A DNA stretch of 64,000 nucleotides, taken from assembly GCF_001274935.1 (NCBI RefSeq), contig NZ_LILC01000023.1, positions 310,001-374,000 on the forward strand. Reading direction: 5' to 3'. The translations under genes and the position numbers were made by a program. The first letter of the stretch is position 1, and each line of letters opens with the position of its first letter. The notes under the pieces are model-generated. The model saw only the letters and a list, made by a program, of their open reading frames with translations. It was not told where the DNA came from and searched no databases. This DNA comes from Priestia koreensis. Its GTDB lineage: Bacteria > Bacillota > Bacilli > Bacillales > Bacillaceae_H. Positions 36,049-45,581 of this stretch are shown here, one piece after another.

Positions 36049-37545
36049 ATGAATATTTATTTTGAACAACTAGATTTACCATTTAACGAAATTTTTGGAC
36101 CAACAACCCAATACATTACACATTTAGCATATGACTCTCGTCTCGTCCAAAAAGACGGTATATTCTTCAGTATTAAAGGTGAAAACCATGATGGTCATGA
36201 ATATATTTCAGATGCTGTGAAAAAGGGAGCCGTTACCGTTGTTGGGACAAGCTCTTATCAATTAAAACAGCTCAGTAAACGATTTCCACATTGTACGTTT
36301 CTAGTCGTAGACAATGTGCGCTTTTTTATGGCACATTTTTCAAAATATTTCTATGGAAATTCAGATGATAAGTTAAAAACGATCGGTGTTACGGGGACGA
36401 ACGGCAAAACCACCGTTGCTGCATACGTCAGGTCTCTCCTAACACTTCTTCATTTGCCAACAGGATCAATTGGAACAACCGGCATTTGGTCGTCTAAGCA
36501 AAAGCTCGTATACGCTAAAAGCACACCGACTACTCCTGAGTCGACAGATTTGCATCACATTTTTCATGATCTTCTCTCTCTACATGATCAGGCTGCCGTT
36601 ATGGAAGTGTCGTCCATCGCCCTTGATCAACAGCGCGTAGAAGGCATGACGTTTGATGTAGCCATTCATACGAATTTTTCTGAAGAACACTTGGAATACC
36701 ATAAAACAATGGAGCATTACAAGCAGTCGAAAATGAGATTGTTTCAACAGGCTAAGAGCGCGGTTGTCAACGTTGAAGATGAAGGAATGGGCGATGATTT
36801 ATTGCAGACGTTCACAGGACGTATGGTCACCTACAGCATTTCAGAGGGCGTTCCCGCTATGCTTCAAGCTCGATATCTAACAACGACAAGCGCTGGTACA
36901 GCATTTGATTTACATTTCAAAGGAAATCGCTATGAGGTATTTGCTCCTGTGTACGGAGATTACAACATCGCAAACGTCCTGTCTGCCATCGGAACGGCTC
37001 TTCTCCTCGGGTACCATATTGAAAACATTTTGGACGTGCTCCCAAATCTTGAAAGTCCCGAAGGTCGCTTTCAAGTTATTCAAGGGCCGAATAATCAGCG
37101 CGTAATTTTAGACTACGCGCATACGCCCGTGGCACTAACACGCCTCCTACACGAGGTGAAAAAGCTTCCTCATAATCGACTCATTCTAATGATTGCGGGA
37201 ATTGGGATACGTGATTTTAATAAAATGCCAAAAATGGCTCGAGTAGCAGAAGGACAGGCTGATGAAATTGTGGTAACGGTGGATCACCCAGGGTTTCATG
37301 ATCCAAACATCATCGTCGACAACGTGATAGCAGGATTCTCTGATCCACATCACCCGAACATCCATCGCGCTCCTACTCGCAGAGAAGGTGTCCTAACATC
37401 GCTATCTCTTGGTGAAGAAAATGACATTATTCTCTTAACAAGCGGCTGTATAAACGGCGCTCAGCTTGTGAAGGGTGAAGCGATTCCTCATTCTGATGAA
37501 GCGATTATTGACGCTTATTATGCATCTGTATTATTAAAAGGATGA
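36049..37545 (+). CDS. MurE-like Mur ligase with altered substrate motif
   Basis: This Mur ligase of about 498 residues has three domains: N-terminal UDP-binding-type domain, ATP-binding centre (GVTGTNGKTTVAAY; the lysine in EHYKQSKMRLF may be carbamylated) and C-terminal domain. It most resembles MurE, but the C-terminal motif that reads DNPR in meso-diaminopimelate-adding MurE is DHPG here (VTVDHPGFHDPN), and the usual GCGGDRD loop is GIGIRDFNKMP. It is therefore probably a paralog that adds a different amino acid or acts in specialised peptide synthesis, not the essential MurE. It stands alone outside any dcw cluster. The ATG at 36049 follows GAGGGTG. Confidence 0.82.
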   Translation: MNIYFEQLDLPFNEIFGPTTQYITHLAYDSRLVQKDGIFFSIKGENHDGHEYISDAVKKGAVTVVGTSSYQLKQLSKRFPHCTFLVVDNVRFFMAHFSKYFYGNSDDKLKTIGVTGTNGKTTVAAYVRSLLTLLHLPTGSIGTTGIWSSKQKLVYAKSTPTTPESTDLHHIFHDLLSLHDQAAVMEVSSIALDQQRVEGMTFDVAIHTNFSEEHLEYHKTMEHYKQSKMRLFQQAKSAVVNVEDEGMGDDLLQTFTGRMVTYSISEGVPAMLQARYLTTTSAGTAFDLHFKGNRYEVFAPVYGDYNIANVLSAIGTALLLGYHIENILDVLPNLESPEGRFQVIQGPNNQRVILDYAHTPVALTRLLHEVKKLPHNRLILMIAGIGIRDFNKMPKMARVAEGQADEIVVTVDHPGFHDPNIIVDNVIAGFSDPHHPNIHRAPTRREGVLTSLSLGEENDIILLTSGCINGAQLVKGEAIPHSDEAIIDAYYASVLLKG

Positions 37546-37547
37546 AT

Positions 37548-37581
37548 GAAGGGCACCTCCCTTGGATGGTAGGTGCCCTTT
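37548..37581 (+). terminator. Terminator of the MurE-like gene
   Basis: AAGGGCACCT (37549-37558) pairs with AGGTGCCCTT (37571-37580) right after the stop codon, followed by a short T-rich stretch. Confidence 0.75.
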
Positions 37582-37658
37582 CATATTGTTCCGCTTTCTT
37601 AGAAACATTTGCTGTCCCCTTCTTTTAAAAAACGAGTAAATCGTTTGAGCAAAATACC

Positions 37659-37916
37659 TTAACCATTTTTGGTACGGTTATTTTTAGGTTGCATTCTTTT
37701 GCCCCCATTGAGCCTTTTTACGAGTTCAATATTTTTTGTCATAAACCAATACTTATGTAAATATTTAGATCCTACGAAAATATAGAAAATGCTAAAGTAT
37801 GAATAGAAAATCATGAAAAGGGATACTTTGATGCCTATCCATAACTCTCCCAACACATCTAAAATTGAAATGACAATGACAAGAACTAATAGAGTGTGTA
37901 GTGTTACAATTCCCCA
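37659..37916 (-). pseudogene. C-terminal remnant of a membrane protein like that of the LXG locus
   Basis: The frame has no proper start (a stop codon lies at 37917-37919 and only an internal GTG at 37856). Its C-terminus (VGSKYLHKYWFM.. then ELVKRLN..., RTKNG at the end) matches the end of the membrane protein at 58311-59036 (MGAKFLSQCWFM.., HLVKRLN, RTKNV). The first two thirds are missing. It looks like a 5'-truncated copy. Confidence 0.6.
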
Positions 37917-38059
37917 TCATTTTATTGATTATTTTTAACTATTCTTCATCGCATTTATTTATGTCTTTTGCAGGATATCTTAAATTTTACATTATTTGTA
38001 TAATAGCATCTTGTATATACTCTTCAAGATACTCATCACAAACAAAAAGGAGAAAAAGC

Positions 38060-38284
38060 ATGAACAACTTTGTGAGAGGTTTTCTCGTATCAGGCCTTAT
38101 GACTTTTTTAATTCCTTTTGTCTTGTTAGTCATTTGGTTTCTCTCAACTTCCATCGATGAACCTTCTGATGCAGACGGACTCGGTTTCGCAATCGTATAC
38201 GGATTGTTTGGCTTCGGGGCTTTAGGTATTGTCGTTGGGCTTGTTGGTGGACTTTTATTCATGGCCCTTCAAAACGGAGAGTAG
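38060..38284 (+). CDS. Small membrane protein, first of a tandem pair
   Basis: This 74-residue protein has two membrane helices (MNNFVRGFLVSGLMTFLIPFVLLVIW and a glycine-rich GLFGFGALGIVVGLVGGLLF). AAAAAGGAG lies before the ATG at 38060; longer upstream frames lack a site. It resembles the next gene's product in size, helix positions and the FLVSxLMTxxIP segment, so the two arose by duplication. Function unknown. Confidence 0.7.
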   Translation: MNNFVRGFLVSGLMTFLIPFVLLVIWFLSTSIDEPSDADGLGFAIVYGLFGFGALGIVVGLVGGLLFMALQNGE

Positions 38285-38305
38285 CTACTAAGGAGGTTAG
38301 ATTGA

Positions 38306-38566
38306 ATGAAAAAAATGCTTCACTTCATTGCAGGATTTCTCGTAACAAGCGTTCTGACTGTTGTCATTCCGTTGGTTCTCTTGTTTATCATCCTCGTTTC
38401 CCAACCAAATGACAGTGATCCGTCAAGTGGCGTAGCTGGAGGATTTGGGATGGCTCTTGCGTTTGGATTACTTACGTATATAGCACCAGTGACAGGCATC
38501 GTAGGTGGAGTTGTGTGGTCGGTAAGGATGTCCCGTCGAAACGAAGAAAAACAGCAACTACACTAA
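38306..38566 (+). CDS. Small membrane protein, second of a tandem pair
   Basis: This 86-residue paralog of the preceding protein has helices at about 8-32 (FIAGFLVTSVLTVVIPLVLLFI) and 45-75 and a basic, polar C-terminus. AAGGAGG precedes the ATG. It lies 21 bp after its twin and is co-transcribed. Function unknown. Confidence 0.7.
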   Translation: MKKMLHFIAGFLVTSVLTVVIPLVLLFIILVSQPNDSDPSSGVAGGFGMALAFGLLTYIAPVTGIVGGVVWSVRMSRRNEEKQQLH

Positions 38567-38597
38567 GAGAGAGTACTGTTCGTACTCCCTCTTTTGT
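38565..38597 (+). terminator. Terminator after the small membrane protein pair
   Basis: AAGAGAGAGTAC pairs with GTACTCCCTCTT (one mismatch on the plus strand), followed by TTTTGTG. Confidence 0.6.
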
Positions 38598-38601
38598 GTG
38601 C

Positions 38602-39450
38602 TTAAATTTTCGTCCGTAAATTCCATAGTTCAGGGAAAAAGTGTTGATCAAGCGCGCGTTTCAAGTACATGACGCCTGATGATCCTCCCGTTCCCTGCTT
38701 GTGGCCGATAATACGCTCAACCGTACTCATATGATTAAAGCGCCATATTTGCTGCTGATGACCAACATCCACTAATTTTTCAGCCAGCTCATACAAATCC
38801 CAATATTTTTCAACATCTCGGTAAACCGTCAGCCACGCTTCTTCGACACTTTCATTTGGTTCATACATTTTAGCATAATCACGGCTTAGCGCGGCATCAT
38901 CTACTTTTAATCCTCGCTTCACCAGCGCATGGATCGATGCGTCGTATAGACTCGGCTCACGAAGAGCTTCCTGCATTTTTTCATACAGCGGCTGATCATG
39001 TTTATACACAGCAAGCATGTGCTCATTTTTATTTCCTAACGCAAATTCAATTAAGCGGTTTTGATAGGACTGAAATCCTGATGACTGTCCGAGTTTATCA
39101 CGAAACTCCATATATTCTGCTGGCGTTAACGTCGATAAAATGCTCCATGATTGAATCAGCTGCTGCTGAATACGTGACACGCGCGATAGCATTTTAAAAG
39201 AAGGTTCAAGATTGTTTTGTTTGATACAAGCAGTCGCGGCACTTAGCTCGTGTAAAATAAGCTTCATCCACAGTTCAGAAGATTGATGAATGATAATAAA
39301 TAGCATTTCATCGTGATGATCTGAGAGACGGTGTTGACTGCTTAAAATTTCATCCAGGTGAAGATAATCTCCGTACGACATGTTCTGCTGAAAATCAGAT
39401 TGAATTCGGTTTTTTACTTCCATTGACCTTTTCTGTTCCCCGTTTGTCAT
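38602..39450 (-). CDS. kynA: Tryptophan 2,3-dioxygenase
   Basis: This 282-residue heme enzyme opens the indole ring of tryptophan to N-formylkynurenine. Signatures: [37 protein letters not shown] and the C-terminal [23 protein letters not shown], which holds the heme-ligand histidine and substrate loop. Length is normal for bacterial TDO. It lies 24 bp after kynU and forms the end of a kynU-kynA unit. Confidence 0.95.
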   Translation of the reverse strand: MTNGEQKRSMEVKNRIQSDFQQNMSYGDYLHLDEILSSQHRLSDHHDEMLFIIIHQSSELWMKLILHELSAATACIKQNNLEPSFKMLSRVSRIQQQLIQSWSILSTLTPAEYMEFRDKLGQSSGFQSYQNRLIEFALGNKNEHMLAVYKHDQPLYEKMQEALREPSLYDASIHALVKRGLKVDDAALSRDYAKMYEPNESVEEAWLTVYRDVEKYWDLYELAEKLVDVGHQQQIWRFNHMSTVERIIGHKQGTGGSSGVMYLKRALDQHFFPELWNLRTKI

Positions 39451-39474
39451 CAGCTTATTTCCCCTTTAATTTTA

Positions 39475-40749
39475 TTAAGCCACAACTTCTCGCTCATTTT
39501 TAAATTTTTCATACTGCTTTTCTGTCATAATTCTTTTTAACGTCTGAACCACGTTCCACACGTCTTCGTAGGTTGTGTATAGGGCTATAGGTGCTAGTCG
39601 AATAATATTGGGTGCACGAAAATCCGGTATAATGCCATTCTCCTTTAGAGCCTTACAAATGCGAGCCGCCTCTTTATGCTCCAAACTCACATGACCACCT
39701 AAGCGAGATTCTTCGCGCGGACTTCCAATATAAAACTCAAATCCTGAAAGCTCTTGTTCAAGCAGGCTCATTAAATATTGCGTCATATGAAGTGATTTTT
39801 GACGGATATTTTCAATTCCTGCTTCTGCAAAGATCTCAAGCGATCCAATTAGCGGAGCTACGCTTAATACGTGCGGTGTACCGATTTGATAAGCGCCTGC
39901 ATGCTCAGCTGGTGTCAGCATATGCTCCATATCAAACTGCTTGTCTTTTCGTGATCCAAACCACCCCGCAAGACCAGGCGACGTTCCGAAATGACGTTTG
40001 TTCACATATAAAGACCCCACTGCACCAGGACCTCCATTTAAATGTTTATAATTGCACCAATAAGCAAAATCGACATCCCATTCACTAAAAGAATGCGGAA
40101 CGGCACCGACAGAATGGCAGCCGTCAAAACCAATCAGAATGCCTCTTTTATGCGCCTCTTCTGTTAACCGTTTTATATCTAACACTTGACCACTTCGGTA
40201 TAAAACAGTTGGCAAAATAACAAGTGCGATTTCAGTTGTCATTTCTTCAATAATATCGTCCTCTTCTAAAAAACGACCGTCTCGGCTTTTTACCTGTACG
40301 AGGTGTTCTGTTGGCTCATAGCCGTGCGTTTGAAGATGACTTTGAATGGCATAAATGTCAGACGGAAACGTCAGCTCATCGGCTAAGATCTTTGTTCGAT
40401 CACCTCTTGGCTGATAAAAGGTAGCTAGAATTTGATGAAGATTGACCGTTGTAGATCCTGTAACGATCACTTCGTCAGGTAATGCCCCGACTAAGGGAGC
40501 CATTTTCTCACCTAGCGTTTCTGATAACGAGAACCACGGATAACTCCCCTGCATCCACCCATCAATTCCATGTTCTTTCCAGTCATTTAAAGAGGCTAAA
40601 AGCGTTTTTTCAGCACGCTTTGATAATAATCCAAGTGAATTTCCATCCATATAAATGGAATTCTCCTTTATGTAAAACTCTTCTCGAAAACGACGTAGCG
40701 AATCATGTTGATCAAACTCTTTCGCCTGCTCAATCGTCCTTACTTTCAT
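39475..40749 (-). CDS. kynU: Kynureninase
   Basis: This 424-residue PLP enzyme of fold type I cleaves kynurenine to anthranilate and alanine. Landmarks: [48 protein letters not shown] and the PLP lysine in [14 protein letters not shown]. The ATG at 40749 is chosen because AAAGGGG lies 9 nt upstream; earlier in-frame ATGs overlap that site. First gene of kynU-kynA. Kynurenine formamidase (kynB), usually in the same operon, is absent from the window. Confidence 0.95.
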   Translation of the reverse strand: MKVRTIEQAKEFDQHDSLRRFREEFYIKENSIYMDGNSLGLLSKRAEKTLLASLNDWKEHGIDGWMQGSYPWFSLSETLGEKMAPLVGALPDEVIVTGSTTVNLHQILATFYQPRGDRTKILADELTFPSDIYAIQSHLQTHGYEPTEHLVQVKSRDGRFLEEDDIIEEMTTEIALVILPTVLYRSGQVLDIKRLTEEAHKRGILIGFDGCHSVGAVPHSFSEWDVDFAYWCNYKHLNGGPGAVGSLYVNKRHFGTSPGLAGWFGSRKDKQFDMEHMLTPAEHAGAYQIGTPHVLSVAPLIGSLEIFAEAGIENIRQKSLHMTQYLMSLLEQELSGFEFYIGSPREESRLGGHVSLEHKEAARICKALKENGIIPDFRAPNIIRLAPIALYTTYEDVWNVVQTLKRIMTEKQYEKFKNEREVVA

Positions 40750-40858
40750 TGTTCTCATCCCCTTTGTTTTGTTCACTATATGAAAAGGTTATCAAGCAAA
40801 ATATGGGAGTGTCAACACATATATCATAAGTAGTTAAGGTCTCATGTGCATCGCTGGC

Positions 40859-40885
40859 AGCCTACGCTAAAAACGTGGGCTTTTT
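40859..40885 (+). terminator. Plus-strand terminator-like hairpin upstream of kynU
   Basis: AGCCTACG pairs with CGTGGGCT (one G-U pair, loop of seven) and is followed by TTTTT on the plus strand, although no plus-strand gene precedes it. It could end a short plus-strand transcript or be chance. Confidence 0.35.
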
Positions 40886-41127
40886 CGGTGCTTCGTTTTT
40901 TGCTCAAAAGCATACGCAAGCTGAATCAACTTCTTTTCTGAAAACGCTCCACCAGCAAACGTAATGCCAAATGGCCGTTCAGACGCCTGATAACCAGCAG
41001 GAACGGCGATCGACGGATAACCTGCCTTTGCACTAATTGTCGAGTTTAGATAAGCAGGAAACACAATGGCATCTAGTCCATATTTTTTTAGAGTGTAATC
41101 AATTCCTTCTTCTTGAGCATAGTACAA
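40867..41127 (-). pseudogene. 5'-truncated amidase (amidase signature family)
   Basis: Only the C-terminal 86 residues or so of an amidase-signature enzyme remain: GIDYTLKKYGLDAIVFPAYLN, AKAGYPSIAVPAGY and RPFGITFAGGAFSEKKLIQLAYAFEQ. The catalytic Ser-Ser-Lys core (normally several hundred residues upstream) is missing. The open frame extends back to about 41215 without obvious homology and has no convincing start, so this is a remnant. Confidence 0.75.
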
Positions 41128-41567
41128 ATCGTCTAATTTTGCGTGAATGTTAGAAATATTGTAACCTCCTAGTCTCCCTATTAGTTCTCCTTGTATTCCG
41201 TTCTCTCCTCTTTTACAAAAGATGCGCGCTCTCTATTTACTTTCATAAGCATCTATCATACTATTAATTGGAAAATATTAGATTTTTATTAAAAGGTGAT
41301 GAAAATGAAACGATTGTTAGCATGGATAGATTACCCCTACAAATTTCACGCATGGCCTTCTGTGGCAGTATATTACGTTAACAAATCCAAAAGCAATTTG
41401 GACGGATGATTGAATCTACATTTTGATGAGCGCTCATGCTTCTTTACGTAAAATCCCTTTTAAAACAAGTAATCTCTACAATATATGGTAATCTATTAAC
41501 ATATCATGAATTTTGAAAATTTGGACATACATCCACTTTTATACTCACTTATGAAAGAAGGGTCTTT
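41128..41567. other. Intergenic region before hen1
   Basis: Apart from a possible 34-residue frame, this region holds the promoter of the hen1-pnkp pair, which I could not place with confidence, and probably more amidase debris. Confidence 0.35.
41305..41409 (+). CDS. Possible short protein or gene fragment, 34 residues
   Basis: AAAAGGTGAT precedes an ATG opening MKRLLAWIDYPYKFHAWP and ending at TGA after 34 codons. The ribosome site and amphipathic sequence make it plausible, but it may be the start of a truncated gene. Confidence 0.3.
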   Translation: MKRLLAWIDYPYKFHAWPSVAVYYVNKSKSNLDG

Positions 41568-42920
41568 ATGCAACTTACTATTAAAGCAAGCGGGGAAAAC
41601 GCAGATGCCATTTCATATTTATTGGCTAAAAATCCAAACAACCTGTATGAACGCATGCATAACGGACACCTCGTCCGAATGTTTTACACAGCATGTACGC
41701 AAGAAAAATTGGACGTGACGTTTTTTGTCACGCCTGATTCAATTGAATTATCGAGAAATCGTTCTGAAATATACGACATTACTTCTTATATTAACGACCG
41801 CGAATTTGCTGTTAGCAGTATTTTTTGCACGCTTTTACGAACTTCTCTTGGAACGGCACTAAACGGCAAACCGAAGGAAGAATATCAGAAATGGGTGGAT
41901 CATCAATTTGCCTTTCAGTTTGAATTTGGTCCTTTAGCTTCTGATCTGTCAGACGAGCAAATCAAAAACCTATTTGAACCGCTGGGCTATTCCGTATCTG
42001 TTACATACGGTTCAAATGATTATCGCTTTTCAATGACAAAACAAAGCGCTGCACGGTCTATTACCTTAGAGGGATTTGTCACGTTGCAAAATGGGCTTCG
42101 TCAGCTGTTTGTCTTAATTCCCGTATTGGATAACTATAAGCACTATTTTATTGATGAAAAAGAAGTGGAAAAAATCACACGGTATGGAGAAGGATGGTTA
42201 GACAAGCATCCGGAACGAAATTTCATCTTCGAACGTGGGCTTCGGTTCAAAGAAATGATTCGTTTAGTAGAAAACACAACATCTTCATCAGAGGAGTTAC
42301 CGCCTGTAAGCACCTCTATTCGTTTAAATGACCAGCGCTATGAGAAAATTATTCAGGTTATTCAATCGTTAGAAGCTCACCAGCATATCGTCGACTTTGG
42401 ATCTGGTGAAGGAAAATTGTCGGTTCAGCTTGGATTTGTAGAGGGGGTGAAGGAAATTCTCGCAGTAGAGCCTTCACAGCGGTCTATTCTTCAAGCACGA
42501 CATCGATTTGAAAAAGCTTCTGCTGAAGAAGGGTTTCTACTTCCTACTTCCATCACAGGTTCCCTTTTTTACTACGATGAGCGATTCATGAAAAAAGATG
42601 TGATGATTTTATGCGAAGTTATTGAGCATATTGATGAGCATCGCCTACCAAAAGTGATGGATACAATTCTCCATCACTATCAACCACGTACGCTCATCGT
42701 TACGACGCCAAATGCAGACTACAATTCTGTGTACAATCTCGGCAAAGATTACCGCCATGATGATCACCGGTTTGAGTGGTCACGCGATGAGTTTACACAG
42801 TGGTGTGATACCCAAAATCATCAGAATAACTACCAGCTTGCATTTAATGGCATCGGCACCAAACACGACGAATACGGAACCCCAACACAAATGTGTATAT
42901 TCACCAGAAAGGAGCAATAA
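41568..42920 (+). CDS. hen1: Bacterial Hen1, RNA 3'-terminal 2'-O-methyltransferase
   Basis: This 450-residue protein methylates the 2'-hydroxyl at the repair site before ligation by Pnkp, so a repaired RNA cannot be cut again at that point. The N-terminal half (about 1-240) is the domain that activates the Pnkp ligase; the C-terminal half is a SAM methyltransferase with IVDFGSGEGKLSVQL and the Hen1 metal site CEVIEHIDEH (Glu350, Glu353, His354) plus the HDDHRFEWS segment. AGAAGGG precedes the ATG. The stop is 2 nt before the pnkp ATG, so the two are one operon. Confidence 0.93.
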   Translation: MQLTIKASGENADAISYLLAKNPNNLYERMHNGHLVRMFYTACTQEKLDVTFFVTPDSIELSRNRSEIYDITSYINDREFAVSSIFCTLLRTSLGTALNGKPKEEYQKWVDHQFAFQFEFGPLASDLSDEQIKNLFEPLGYSVSVTYGSNDYRFSMTKQSAARSITLEGFVTLQNGLRQLFVLIPVLDNYKHYFIDEKEVEKITRYGEGWLDKHPERNFIFERGLRFKEMIRLVENTTSSSEELPPVSTSIRLNDQRYEKIIQVIQSLEAHQHIVDFGSGEGKLSVQLGFVEGVKEILAVEPSQRSILQARHRFEKASAEEGFLLPTSITGSLFYYDERFMKKDVMILCEVIEHIDEHRLPKVMDTILHHYQPRTLIVTTPNADYNSVYNLGKDYRHDDHRFEWSRDEFTQWCDTQNHQNNYQLAFNGIGTKHDEYGTPTQMCIFTRKEQ

Positions 42921-42922
42921 CG

Positions 42923-45517
42923 ATGAATCTCTATATCCCCTATTCAGGAATTATATTATTCGTTGGTCCTTCTAATAGTGGAAAGTCCACGCTTATACAA
43001 GAACTCATTCAGAAACAGCAAATTCTTTCATCAGAAGTGGTAAGCTCTGATACGTTTCGGGTTCTGACAAGCGATATTGAATTCATGGATTGGACAAACA
43101 GACCAAAAGACGAGGCAGATGTACTTTACGATCACTATCAGCAAATTTCAAAAGCAGCATTTACGCTGATGGACTCACTAATTGAAGCAAGATGTAAGCT
43201 TAACAAAGTTACATTTGTTGATGCTACACACCTTCATCCCGATGACCGAAAAAAATATATTGAGATGGGAAGACGCCACCATGTTCCTGTCGTCGCTATC
43301 GTATTAGACGTTGATCAAGATACGTTATTAGCGCGTGATCAAAATCGGGACAACCCAAGAGGCAAACGTCGCATCAAGCAACAGTATCAAGTATTCAAGC
43401 GTGAAAAACGTTTTATGAAAAAAGAAGGCTATCGCTCTGTGTATGTTCTTTCAAACGACAAGAACTTCACATTTGTTCGAGAGAAACGTAATCCTCTGGA
43501 AATTGATGCGTCAAACGGTATTGATATTATCGGAGACATCCACGGGTGCTATGATGAAATGATTGAACTTTTAGAAAAGCTTGGGTATCAAAAAAATGAG
43601 GAATCCTACTTTATTCATCCAGAAGGCCGCAAGTTTTTATCACTCGGTGATATTATGAGCCGTGGACCAAAATCACTTCAAACGATGACGTTTTTCAGTC
43701 GTCACATTAAAAAAGGGCTTGGCTACATGATTGATAGCAACCACGGTTGGAAGATTGCTCGCTGGCTTGACGGTCGCAACGTTATGTTAAGTCATGGCGA
43801 TGAACGGGTTGAAAAGGAACTTCAGCAGTTTCAACAAGAATCTGGTAACGAGGAAACAGCGAATTTAAAACAGAATTTAAAAGAAATGCTGATGAATACT
43901 CCTTCTCATTACATCTTAACGAAAAACGGGGTGGCGACCCTTGTCTGTACACACGCAGGAATTAAAGATGAATTTATCGGAAAACAATCGCAAATTATTT
44001 CCGATTTCTGTCGTTACGGCGAGTCGGATGGATTTCATGAAAGCGGAAAACCAATTCGAAAAGATTGGTCCACTCATCACGCGACATCAACTCTTATCGT
44101 ATGGGGACACGATCCGAAAAAGAAACCGCTGACTGTACACAATACGGTAAATATCGACCAAGGCGTCGTATTCGGTGGAGAACTAACAGCGCTTCGCTAT
44201 CCGGAACAAGAATTTGTAGCAGTACAGGCGAAAAAAGATTACTCAAACAGCGAGCAAAATCCATTAAAGGAACTTGCAGCACAGCGCTTAAATCCACCGA
44301 ACATTGCGAAGTTCTTAAACGGCTATTCTGTTTCAACGCGAGATTCAAACGACGTTCGCATTCCAAAAGAGCATATTATCCCAGCGCTCGACACGGTGTC
44401 TCATTTCACAGTGCCAATTGAAGAACTGGTGTACATCCCACCTACGATGAGTCCTACGCCTACTCCTTCTCCTTTGCCTGATTATCTAGAGCATCCAAAG
44501 GAAGCGATTGAGTATTACCGAAAGCTTGGTATAACAACTATGGTCGCTGAGAAAAAGCATATGGGGAGTCGCGGAATACTGCTTCTTTTTAAAGATCCAG
44601 AGGCTGCAAAAAAACATATCGGTCGGGAAACATTAGGAACCATTTATACGCGAACAGGAAGACGATTTTTCAAAGCGGACACGGAGAAAAATGTCCTTTT
44701 ACAAATAAACCAAAGTCTTCGTGAGCACGGTTATTTTGAAAAATATGATACAGAATACGTCCTTCTAGATGCGGAAATTATGCCTTGGAATTTGAAAGCA
44801 AAAGAGCTTATTAATAATCAGTATGCACATGTAGCAGAACACGCTCTATTAGACAGAAGCATGCTGCTAGCAAAACTTAAAAACACCCTCCAAGCTACAC
44901 CTGAACTTGAGTCATGGGTGGACGAGTACGAACAGAAACTTGACCACGCTGAACAATTTAAAGATGTCTTTCAAAAATATTGCTGGGACGTTGAGGATAT
45001 TAATCGTATACAGATTGCACCATTTCATGTGCTTGCACACAGCAACAGCACCTTCTTTCATAAACCCCACACGTGGCACATGAAAATGAATCAAGCATTT
45101 TCTCAAATGGTGGATTTGTTTGTCCAAACTGATTTTATGATCATTTCAGATGAAGACAGCGAAGAGGAAGTTATTAAATGGTGGGAGGACATCACAAGTG
45201 ACGGACATGAAGGAATTGTCATTAAACCAGAAACGTTTCTCACCTCCGTCAAAGGAAAGGTGATTCAGCCTGCGATTAAAGTACGCGGACAGAAATACTT
45301 AAACATCATTTATGGAATGGACTACCTGCTACCTGAGAATCTAAAACGATTAAAAGAGCGGAGCGTATCCAAAAAGCAAAAACTTGCGCTAATGGAATTT
45401 TCTCTTGGTTTAGAAGGCGTTCGACGTTTTGTGGATGAAGAAACGACAGAACGCGTTCACGAGTGTGTTCTTGGTACGTTAGCAATGGAGTCCGATCCCG
45501 TTGATCCCCGATTATAA
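42923..45517 (+). CDS. pnkp: Bacterial Pnkp: polynucleotide kinase-phosphatase-ligase
   Basis: This 864-residue three-domain RNA end-healing and sealing enzyme has a 5' kinase with P-loop GPSNSGKST (15-23), a metallophosphoesterase with GDIHGCYDE (about 204), LGDIMSRGP and SNHGWK, and a C-terminal ligase-like domain with the AMP-acceptor motif KHMGSR (Lys545). Bacterial Pnkp needs Hen1 to complete ligation; together they mend tRNAs cut by ribotoxins. AAAGGAG lies 8 nt before the ATG at 42923, inside the end of hen1. Length is normal for the family. Confidence 0.94.
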   Translation: MNLYIPYSGIILFVGPSNSGKSTLIQELIQKQQILSSEVVSSDTFRVLTSDIEFMDWTNRPKDEADVLYDHYQQISKAAFTLMDSLIEARCKLNKVTFVDATHLHPDDRKKYIEMGRRHHVPVVAIVLDVDQDTLLARDQNRDNPRGKRRIKQQYQVFKREKRFMKKEGYRSVYVLSNDKNFTFVREKRNPLEIDASNGIDIIGDIHGCYDEMIELLEKLGYQKNEESYFIHPEGRKFLSLGDIMSRGPKSLQTMTFFSRHIKKGLGYMIDSNHGWKIARWLDGRNVMLSHGDERVEKELQQFQQESGNEETANLKQNLKEMLMNTPSHYILTKNGVATLVCTHAGIKDEFIGKQSQIISDFCRYGESDGFHESGKPIRKDWSTHHATSTLIVWGHDPKKKPLTVHNTVNIDQGVVFGGELTALRYPEQEFVAVQAKKDYSNSEQNPLKELAAQRLNPPNIAKFLNGYSVSTRDSNDVRIPKEHIIPALDTVSHFTVPIEELVYIPPTMSPTPTPSPLPDYLEHPKEAIEYYRKLGITTMVAEKKHMGSRGILLLFKDPEAAKKHIGRETLGTIYTRTGRRFFKADTEKNVLLQINQSLREHGYFEKYDTEYVLLDAEIMPWNLKAKELINNQYAHVAEHALLDRSMLLAKLKNTLQATPELESWVDEYEQKLDHAEQFKDVFQKYCWDVEDINRIQIAPFHVLAHSNSTFFHKPHTWHMKMNQAFSQMVDLFVQTDFMIISDEDSEEEVIKWWEDITSDGHEGIVIKPETFLTSVKGKVIQPAIKVRGQKYLNIIYGMDYLLPENLKRLKERSVSKKQKLALMEFSLGLEGVRRFVDEETTERVHECVLGTLAMESDPVDPRL

Positions 45518-45558
45518 AGAAAAAACGCTGTGCGAACGTTTCGCACAGCGTTTTTTCT
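45518..45558 (+). terminator. Terminator of hen1-pnkp
   Basis: A perfect 19-bp stem (45518-45536 with 45540-45558) with a T-run follows the pnkp stop codon. It can also serve the convergent GGDEF gene. Confidence 0.92.
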
Positions 45559-45581
45559 CATGCTTTTTAATAATGAGCAGG

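Noticed and set aside
40859-41127. Truncated amidase as a possible replacement for kynB
   Set aside because: It belongs to the amidase-signature family, lacks its catalytic core, and is unrelated to kynurenine formamidase.
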